From Prevotellaceae bacterium (GTDB taxonomy: Bacteria; Bacteroidota; Bacteroidia; Bacteroidales; UBA932): a stretch of 12,247 nt of DNA. A program made the translations under genes and the position numbers. Within the stretch, counting starts at the first letter, position 1. Each line of letters begins with the position of its first letter. The stretch covers positions 1 to 12,247 of the forward strand of contig JAISDK010000090.1 in the NCBI GenBank assembly GCA_031264875.1, given 5' to 3'. Shown piece by piece: positions 6,739-12,247 of the stretch. The notes beneath the pieces were generated by a model that was not told the DNA's origin, ran no database searches, and was given only the letters and a program-made list of their open reading frames with translations.

Positions 6739-6768
6739 CATCTAAAAAAAACTGTTTACATAAATAAA

Positions 6769-8622
6769 ATGAATAGAAACCTGTTTCTGCGAGTAATATC
6801 GTTTGCAAAACCATACAGTCGCTTTTTGCCGAGTTACACGGCATTTATAATTCCGGGAACGATTTTCGGCATATTGAATTTCGTACTGATATTGCCGGTG
6901 CTGGAAGTCATATTTGAACAGAAAAGCTTGACGTATGTCGAAAATCTCGAATTTTCCCTGACCGATGCAAAATATTTCAAAAACGTCTTTTACAATTTCC
7001 TGTACAGGATAAATGACTTGTGGGGAACAAACGGTACCCTCGTCATAGTTTGCAGTTCGGTCATGGTTGCCTCGCTTTTTGCCAACCTGTTTAAATATCT
7101 TGCACAGCGCACCCTGGTGTCGATGCGCGTCCATGTTTTGAAAAACATGCGGAAAGCCGTTTTCAACAAAATAACCAGACTGCATGTAGCCTATTTCAAC
7201 GAAAAACGGAAAGGCGACCTCATGTCCACGCTTTCCAACGATATTGGAGAAGTGCAAAACAGCGTAGTCAGTTCGTTTCAAGTGGTTTTCAAAGAACCGA
7301 TAATGATTGCGGGCAACATGGCAGTGTTATTCTGGATGTCGTACCAGCTCACCATATTCTCGTTAATTGCAGCCCCCCTGTCGGCTTTTTTCATTGGCAG
7401 GCTGGCGAGAAAACTGAAACGTGACGCTGGAATAGCCCAGAAACACCAGGCCGACATAATGAGCATCATAGAGGAAACCATTTCGGGAATGAGGATAATC
7501 AAAGCATTTAATGCTCAAAAATATGTAGCCAATAAATTCGAAAAGGCAAACGAAAACTACAGGAAATCGTCGAAACAGGTAGCCAACCGTCAGGAAATGG
7601 CCTCGCCGATGTCCGAATTTCTTGGCGTAATCATTGTGCTCGCCATAGTGTATTTCGGAGGACTGCTGGTGCTGGGCGGAAGCTTAGACATGAGCGCCTC
7701 CAAATTCATCGTGTATATTGCACTGTACTACAATATTCTTGTACCGGTAAAAGAACTCACGCGCTCTTTTACCTCAATTCAGAAAGGAATGGCGTCGGCC
7801 AAAAGAATTTTCGAGGTACTGGATTATCCGATCAGCATGATGAAAAGCGAAAATCCGCTATCGATCAATGAATTTAAGGATAAAATCGAATTTGACAATG
7901 TATCGTTCCACTATTCCGAAAAAAACGGCGAAGTCATTCGCAACGTGAACCTAACCGTTCCAAAAGGAACAACATGCGCTTTGGTGGGACATTCCGGAGC
8001 CGGAAAATCGACTATGGCTGATTTAATCCCGCGCTTCTACGATGTCACGGGCGGAGAACTCAAGCTGGACGGTATCAATATCAAAGACTATCAGCCGAAA
8101 GAACTTGTCAGCCTTATGGGAATTGTCAGCCAGGAATCAATACTGTTCAATGACACCGTTTTCAACAATATTGCCTTTGGATGGGAAGACGCAACGAAGG
8201 AAAACGTTTATAAAGCAGCGGAAATAGCAAATGCTCACGAGTTTATTGTCAAGCTGGAGGACGGATACAACACTATGATCGGAGACAGGGGTAACAGGCT
8301 GTCGGGAGGGCAACGCCAGCGTTTAGCCATTGCACGCGCCGTTTTACGCAATCCGCCGATATTAATCATGGACGAAGCTACATCGGCATTAGACAGCGAA
8401 TCGGAACGGCTCGTACAGGATGCCTTGCTCAAGTTGATGAAAAACCGGACATCCATCGTTATAGCCCACAGGCTTTCAACCGTACGCGACGCCGACTGTA
8501 TTGTCGTGATTCAGGATGGAAAGATAATAGAACAAGGTACGCACGATGAACTTATGATCAGAAAAGCTGCATATTTCAACCTGTGCAGCCTGCAAAATTT
8601 CGGTACAGCACAGAGTTGCTAA
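6769..8622 (+). CDS. MsbA-type ABC exporter (fused permease and ATPase)
   Basis: This 617-residue protein is a half-size type IV ABC exporter that would work as a homodimer in the inner membrane. The first 335 residues or so hold six membrane segments, with clear ones at about 24-45, 90-112, 178-210 and 284-304. The ATPase domain (about 368-610) is complete: Walker A GHSGAGKST (407-415), Q-loop Q455, signature LSGGQ (511-515), Walker B ILIMDE (531-536, catalytic E536), D-loop SALD (539-542) and switch H567. All key residues are intact, so it should be active. The closest relatives by pattern are MsbA-like lipid flippases for lipid A or other lipids, but the substrate cannot be read from the sequence; a peptide or drug exporter is possible. 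It is 30 bases downstream of DUF4834. Confidence 0.92.
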   Translation: MNRNLFLRVISFAKPYSRFLPSYTAFIIPGTIFGILNFVLILPVLEVIFEQKSLTYVENLEFSLTDAKYFKNVFYNFLYRINDLWGTNGTLVIVCSSVMVASLFANLFKYLAQRTLVSMRVHVLKNMRKAVFNKITRLHVAYFNEKRKGDLMSTLSNDIGEVQNSVVSSFQVVFKEPIMIAGNMAVLFWMSYQLTIFSLIAAPLSAFFIGRLARKLKRDAGIAQKHQADIMSIIEETISGMRIIKAFNAQKYVANKFEKANENYRKSSKQVANRQEMASPMSEFLGVIIVLAIVYFGGLLVLGGSLDMSASKFIVYIALYYNILVPVKELTRSFTSIQKGMASAKRIFEVLDYPISMMKSENPLSINEFKDKIEFDNVSFHYSEKNGEVIRNVNLTVPKGTTCALVGHSGAGKSTMADLIPRFYDVTGGELKLDGINIKDYQPKELVSLMGIVSQESILFNDTVFNNIAFGWEDATKENVYKAAEIANAHEFIVKLEDGYNTMIGDRGNRLSGGQRQRLAIARAVLRNPPILIMDEATSALDSESERLVQDALLKLMKNRTSIVIAHRLSTVRDADCIVVIQDGKIIEQGTHDELMIRKAAYFNLCSLQNFGTAQSC

Positions 8623-8647
8623 AAAGCATACAGGGAAAATTCGTGTG

Positions 8648-8680
8648 GGTTATACGAAGAGATATTCTTTCGTTATATCC
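8648..8680 (+). repeat. Imperfect inverted repeat after the ABC exporter gene
   Basis: The left arm GGTTATACGAAGA and the right arm TCTTTCGTTATATCC pair with one mismatch and two single-base bulges around a short loop. It begins 26 bases after the exporter stop. No T-run follows, so it is a weak terminator candidate at best. Confidence 0.3.
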
Positions 8681-8744
8681 AAGGAAAATTTTCGCCGAAT
8701 TGCTGAATTTTTATCCGTCTGTGTAGGAATCCAAAATTTTCACG

Positions 8745-8752
8745 TACATTTG
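8745..8752 (+). promoter_or_regulatory. -7 element of the fucI promoter
   Basis: TACATTTG is a full TAnnTTTG match. The -33 region is poor, with TGTG at 8720-8723 the only hint. Transcription would start near 8759 and give a leader of about 55 bases. Confidence 0.5.
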
Positions 8753-8774
8753 TTTCCAATTAAAAATAATGGTA

Positions 8775-8794
8775 TAACAGGTTAAAATCTGTTA
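8775..8794 (+). promoter_or_regulatory. Inverted repeat in the fucI leader, possible operator
   Basis: TAACAG at 8775-8780 is inverted as CTGTTA at 8789-8794, with an A/T-rich 8-base spacer. It lies just after the predicted transcription start and 20 bases before the fucI ATG, a typical place for a repressor to bind. Which regulator, if any, is unknown; no regulator gene lies in the window. Confidence 0.4.
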
Positions 8795-8814
8795 ATAGTT
8801 TAAAAAATAATTAA

Positions 8815-10599
8815 ATGGAAATAAAAAGATTCAAGGGAGAATGGCCAAAAATCGGTATTCGACCTACTATTGACGGGCGTATGGGAGGCGTACGCGAATC
8901 GCTGGAGAAACAGACAATGAATATGGCAGAAAGCGTTGCCACATTGCTGACATCTACACTGAAATATCCCGACGGGACACCTGTTCAGTGTATTATTGCC
9001 GATTCTACAATCGGTCGGGTAGCCGAAAGCGCAGCATGCTCCGAAAAGTTTAAAAGAGAAAACGTGGGTGTAACAATCACGGTTACTCCATGCTGGTGCT
9101 ACGGAAGCGAAACGATGGACATGGATCCGCACACGGTAAAAGCGGTATGGGGATTCAACGGAACAGAACGTCCGGGAGCCGTTTATCTCGCTGCCGTTCT
9201 GGCTGCTCATGCACAGAAAGGGCTTCCTGCCTTCGGTATCTACGGGCGCGACGTACAGGATGCCGGAGATACGGAAATACCGTGCGACGTCAGGAAAAAG
9301 CTGTTGCGGTTTTCAAAAGCGGCTCTGGCAGTATCCGTCATGCGCGGCAAATCGTATCTGTCGATAGGCGCCGTATGTATGGGCATTGCCGGTTCGATTG
9401 TGAACACCGATTTCTTTGAAAGCTACCTCGGAATGAGGTGCGAAGGCATCGACGAAGTGGAAATCATTCGTCGCATGAACGAGGGAATATACGACAGGGA
9501 AGAGTTCGACAGAGCGCTGGCATGGGCTAAAGCCAATTGTAAGGAAAGCGAAGACATCTGCAACCGCAGCGACTTGCAGAAAGACCGTGCCGGAAAGGAC
9601 AGCGACTGGGAATTTGCTGTTAAAATGACTCTGATAGTACGCGACCTGATGACCGGAAACCCGAAACTGAAAGAAATGGGATTCGGTGAGGAATCGCTGG
9701 GACATAACGCTATCGCTGCCGGATTCCAGGGTCAGCGCCAGTGGACGGATTTTTATCCCAACGGCGACTTCACCGAAGCAATTATGAACTCCTCTTTCGA
9801 CTGGACGGGGGTAAGACAGCCTTACGTGCTGGCTACCGAAAACGACGCCCTGAACGGTACCGCAATGCTGTTCGGACACCTGCTCACGAATACTGCCCAG
9901 ATATTTGCCGATGTGCGAACATACTGGAGCCCCGAATCGGTGGAAAGAGTGACGGGTAAGAAACTGACCGGAAAAGCGGCAAACGGTATCATACACCTTA
10001 TTAACTCTGGCGCAGCTTCTCTCGACGGCTCAGCCCGGCAGAAAGACTGTAATGGAAATCCGGTGATGAAGCCATTCTGGGAAATCAGCGAGGCCGAAGC
10101 GCACGCCTGCATAGACGCAACGAAATGGGTGCCGGCAAATCGCGAATATTTCAGGGGAGGCGGCTTTTCGTCAAAATTCCTGTCGCTCGGTGGAATGGAG
10201 TGTACAATGGTACGTCTCAATCTTGTCAAAGGTCTTGGTCCCGTGCTGCAAATCGCCGAGGGATGGACTGTGGACATCGACCCCGACGCTCACAAAATTC
10301 TGGACGACAGAACCGACAAAGGATGGCCAACAACATGGTTTGCTCCGCGACTGGCGAACAACGATAACTTCAAGGATGTATATTCCGTGATGAACAACTG
10401 GGGCGCAAACCACGGAGCTATCTGCTGCGGACATGTGGGCGCTGACCTGATAACTCTGGCTTCGATGCTGCGTATCCCCGTGAGTATGCATAATATAGAC
10501 GATAAGGATATTTTCCGTCCCGCCGCATGGGCTTCATTCGGTATGGATAAGGAAGGTGCAGATTACAGGGCTTGTAAAACTTACGGACCGCTTTATTAA
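8815..10599 (+). CDS. fucI: L-fucose isomerase
   Basis: FucI converts L-fucose to L-fuculose, and D-arabinose to D-ribulose, in the cytoplasm; it is a Mn2+-dependent hexamer. The 594-residue length matches E. coli FucI (591). The whole protein follows the family: [19 protein letters not shown] near the start, [20 protein letters not shown] in the middle, and [23 protein letters not shown]. The metal ligands are E342, D366 (FADVRTYW) and H533 (NWGANHGA), all offset by five from E. coli E337, D361 and H528. No frame damage is seen. ATG 8815 gives a family-length N-terminus. There is no fucA, fucK, fucP or fuc regulator next to it, so it forms a single-gene unit that would depend on kinase and aldolase genes elsewhere. 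Confidence 0.96.
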   Translation: MEIKRFKGEWPKIGIRPTIDGRMGGVRESLEKQTMNMAESVATLLTSTLKYPDGTPVQCIIADSTIGRVAESAACSEKFKRENVGVTITVTPCWCYGSETMDMDPHTVKAVWGFNGTERPGAVYLAAVLAAHAQKGLPAFGIYGRDVQDAGDTEIPCDVRKKLLRFSKAALAVSVMRGKSYLSIGAVCMGIAGSIVNTDFFESYLGMRCEGIDEVEIIRRMNEGIYDREEFDRALAWAKANCKESEDICNRSDLQKDRAGKDSDWEFAVKMTLIVRDLMTGNPKLKEMGFGEESLGHNAIAAGFQGQRQWTDFYPNGDFTEAIMNSSFDWTGVRQPYVLATENDALNGTAMLFGHLLTNTAQIFADVRTYWSPESVERVTGKKLTGKAANGIIHLINSGAASLDGSARQKDCNGNPVMKPFWEISEAEAHACIDATKWVPANREYFRGGGFSSKFLSLGGMECTMVRLNLVKGLGPVLQIAEGWTVDIDPDAHKILDDRTDKGWPTTWFAPRLANNDNFKDVYSVMNNWGANHGAICCGHVGADLITLASMLRIPVSMHNIDDKDIFRPAAWASFGMDKEGADYRACKTYGPLY

Positions 10600-10618
10600 A
10601 CCCCACGTAACGTTGATT

Positions 10619-10652
10619 AAAAAAACAGGAATTAAAAAATTCCTGTTTTTTT
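10619..10652. terminator. Bidirectional terminator between fucI and fabI
   Basis: AAAAACAGGAATT (10621-10633) and AATTCCTGTTTTT (10638-10650) are perfect 13-base arms around an AAAA loop, and the pairing extends two more A-T pairs to 10619/10652. The plus strand ends in a T-run, and by symmetry so does the minus strand. It begins about 20 bases after the fucI stop and about 97 bases past the fabI stop, so it can end both convergent genes. Confidence 0.85.
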
Positions 10653-10748
10653 ATATACTCGCACTGACGACATTGGTCGGTGCTCAACGTCATCAATTTA
10701 AGAGATTGCGTCCCGATAATCACATCATAGCACGATAGTTGCGCTAAT

Positions 10749-11612
10749 TTATTTTTTTACCTTAACAGATCTGTCATTTTGAACGTCCATATATTCAAGT
10801 CCTTCGGTATAAATCTTCATTGCTCGAAAACTCATTCCCATACTTGCGTATCCGCCATCGTGATAGAGATTTTGCATAGTGACCTTGCGCGTAAGATCGG
10901 AAAACAGAGTGATTACATAGCTTGCACATTCTTCAGCTGTAGCGTTTCCAAGCGGAGACATGCGGTCGGCAAAATCCATCAGATTATCAAAACCCATTAT
11001 TCCGCTTCCGGCGGTCGTTGCTGTCGGGGACTGGGATACGGTGTTGATTCTGATATTCTTTTCCCGCCCGTATATGTATCCGAAACTGCGTACAATCGAT
11101 TCCAGCAGCGCTTTTGCATCGGCCATATCGTTGTACCCGTACAGTGTACGCTGTGCAGCTACATAACTCAGGGCAACAACCGACCCCCACTCGTTGATAG
11201 CATCGTGCTTGCGGCATATCTGCAATATTTTGTGGAGAGAAATAGCCGAAATATCCAGTGTCTGTGACAGGAGGTTATAGTCTAAATCGTCATAAGTGTG
11301 ACCTTTCCTGACGTTTGGCGACATTCCAATGGAGTGCAGCACAAAATCGAAATTCCCGCCCAGATGTCTTGTCGCTTTCTCAACCAAGTCATCCAGATCG
11401 TTCAACTTTGTAGCATCGGCAGGGATAACTATTGTATTGCACTTTTCCGCAAGTTCGTCAATTTGTCCCAGCCTCATCGACACGGGAGTGTTTGTCAAAA
11501 CAAAGGAAGCCCCTTCTTCGTAAGCTTTTTCCGCAATTTTCCAGCCTATGGATTTTTCGTTCAGCGCTCCAAAAATAAGGCCACGCTTGCCTTTAAGTAA
11601 ATTGTAACTCAT
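10749..11612 (-). CDS. fabI: Enoyl-[acyl-carrier-protein] reductase
   Basis: FabI carries out the last, NADH-dependent reduction of each fatty acid elongation cycle, and is a cytoplasmic tetramer. The 287-residue protein is a divergent short-chain dehydrogenase. The FabI-type cofactor loop is GALNEKSIGWKIAE (15-28). HSIGMSPN (93-100) corresponds to the E. coli HSIGFAP segment. LSY150 and Y160-NDMADA-K167 give the FabI Y-x6-K catalytic arrangement. SQSPTATTAGSGIMGF (193-208) is the substrate-binding loop, and MQNLYHDGGY (246-255) is the C-terminal cofactor-side block. Length and motifs are typical of Bacteroidota. The tail after residue 270 (YMDVQNDRSVKVKK) is unusual-looking and basic. It starts 40 bases after the FAH-family gene and may be co-transcribed or use its own -7 box. 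Confidence 0.95.
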   Translation of the reverse strand: MSYNLLKGKRGLIFGALNEKSIGWKIAEKAYEEGASFVLTNTPVSMRLGQIDELAEKCNTIVIPADATKLNDLDDLVEKATRHLGGNFDFVLHSIGMSPNVRKGHTYDDLDYNLLSQTLDISAISLHKILQICRKHDAINEWGSVVALSYVAAQRTLYGYNDMADAKALLESIVRSFGYIYGREKNIRINTVSQSPTATTAGSGIMGFDNLMDFADRMSPLGNATAEECASYVITLFSDLTRKVTMQNLYHDGGYASMGMSFRAMKIYTEGLEYMDVQNDRSVKVKK

Positions 11613-11639
11613 ACTATACTATTAATTTAAATCAAAATA

Positions 11640-11647
11640 CAAATATA
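11640..11647 (-). promoter_or_regulatory. Possible -7 element for fabI
   Basis: On the minus strand this reads TATATTTG, a TAnnTTTG match, in the 40-base gap between the FAH-family stop and the fabI ATG. A -33 box would fall inside the end of the FAH gene, where I see no TTTG. The region is very A/T-rich, so a chance match is possible. Confidence 0.35.
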
Positions 11648-11652
11648 TGCCT

Positions 11653-12247
11653 CTATTCTATATCGAAGTCCAGCATCAGCCTGTCTCCGATATATCCTTT
11701 TAAATTACAACCCGTTTCTACACTTCCTGCCCCGCGTGGCGTTCCGGTGAAAATCAGGTCGCCAATCTTTAAAGTGATAAATTGGGAAACGTAGGAAATA
11801 ATCCTGCTAAAGGAAAAAATCATATCGGAAGAATTGCCTTCCTGCACCGTTTTACCGTCCAGTTCCAGTCGGAAATTTATGTTGCCTGCGTCTTTAATCT
11901 CTTCAAACGGAATGAAATACTGACTGACCGGAGCCGAATAGTCGAATCCTTTTGCGATCTCCCATGGCAGTCCCTTTTTTTTACATTCTTCCTGTATATC
12001 TCTGGCCGTAAAATCAATCCCCAGTCCTATTCCGGAAATGTACCGTGCAGCAAACTGTTCGTGAATACTTCTGCCCATTTTGCCTGTCCGCAGAACCAGT
12101 TCGACTTCGTAATGCAGTTTTTTTGTGAAATCGGGATAGTAAAACGGCTGATTATTGCGAAGCAGCGCCGTCTCGGGCTTTAAAAAAAACACCGGATTCC
12201 GAGGCATTTCTCCGGCAAACTCTTCTATATGTCCTGCATAATTCATG
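11653..12247 (-). CDS. Fumarylacetoacetate hydrolase family protein (FAHD1/YcgM-like), 5' end off the window
   Basis: The visible 197 residues cover almost the whole FAH catalytic domain. Metal ligands are E47 and E49 (HYEVEL) and D78 (GIDFTARD), numbered from the first visible Met. QEECKKKGLPWEIAKGFD (85-102) and PVSQY (106-110) closely follow the human FAHD1 pattern, and GDLIFTGTPRGAG is the standard C-terminal block. Relatives are Mg2+-dependent cytoplasmic enzymes that hydrolyse acylpyruvates or act on oxaloacetate; which reaction applies here is unclear. The first visible Met aligns with the GRNYAxH motif, where Arg is usual, so the real start is probably six to nine codons beyond the right edge and this ATG is internal. 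It is followed by fabI after 40 bases. Confidence 0.88.
   Translation of the reverse strand, partial: MNYAGHIEEFAGEMPRNPVFFLKPETALLRNNQPFYYPDFTKKLHYEVELVLRTGKMGRSIHEQFAARYISGIGLGIDFTARDIQEECKKKGLPWEIAKGFDYSAPVSQYFIPFEEIKDAGNINFRLELDGKTVQEGNSSDMIFSFSRIISYVSQFITLKIGDLIFTGTPRGAGSVETGCNLKGYIGDRLMLDFDIE

Noticed and set aside
6742..7281. 179-codon antisense frame over the start of the ABC exporter gene
   Set aside because: The composition is unlike a real protein, it has no family motif, and it overlaps the conserved exporter.
9313..9996. 227-codon open frame antisense to fucI
   Set aside because: It is entirely inside a well-conserved gene, has no recognisable domain or promoter, and looks like a codon-bias shadow.
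823..10675. Shared 12-base word TGACGACATTGG near 823 and 10664
   Set aside because: A few matches of this length are expected by chance in 12 kb, and the flanks do not match.
1..12247. CRISPR array, tRNA, rRNA, insertion sequence or phage genes
   Set aside because: No spaced direct repeats, cloverleaf or transposase-like protein was seen. The pRiA4b/IS1096 family name of one gene does not by itself indicate a mobile element.

Overview
The window reads as chromosome from a member of the Bacteroidota, most likely order Bacteroidales. Three things point there. Several genes have lineage-typical forms: a DUF2141 exported protein, a DUF4834 protein, AtpB with a long exported N-terminal extension, and a 287-residue FabI. 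Shine-Dalgarno sequences are weak or absent. A -7 element of the form TAnnTTTG lies before most transcription units. I see no phage, plasmid, transposase, CRISPR, tRNA or rRNA sequence.

Layout. Positions 1-183 hold a series of short palindromes. A minus-strand gene for a small exported DUF2141 protein follows (184-597). Positions 598-1009 are a divergent intergenic region with a promoter at each end and two sizeable inverted repeats between them. Three plus-strand genes come next (1010-4798): an extended-SDR epimerase/reductase, a 744-residue cation-chloride cotransporter (SLC12-like) protein, and a small acidic protein resembling the pRiA4b ORF-3 family. A fresh promoter then drives an AtpI-like membrane protein and atpB (4940-6390). 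DUF4834 and an MsbA-type ABC exporter follow (6505-8622). fucI stands alone (8815-10599), with its own promoter and a strong hairpin terminator shared with the convergent strand. On the minus strand, a fumarylacetoacetate-hydrolase-family gene runs off the right edge and is followed by fabI (12247 down to 10749).

How the genes fit together. Most are housekeeping: proton translocation (AtpB), lipid or LPS export (ABC protein), fatty acid elongation (FabI), fucose/arabinose isomerisation (FucI) and alpha-keto acid handling (FAH family). No single pathway ties them together. The least ordinary points are an atpI-like/atpB pair cut off from the rest of the ATP synthase genes, a bacterial CCC transporter that keeps most of the predicted ion-site residues of Na-K-Cl cotransporters, an isolated fucI with a palindrome in its leader, and clustered palindromic repeats around the DUF2141 gene. 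I found no convincing undescribed multi-gene system.
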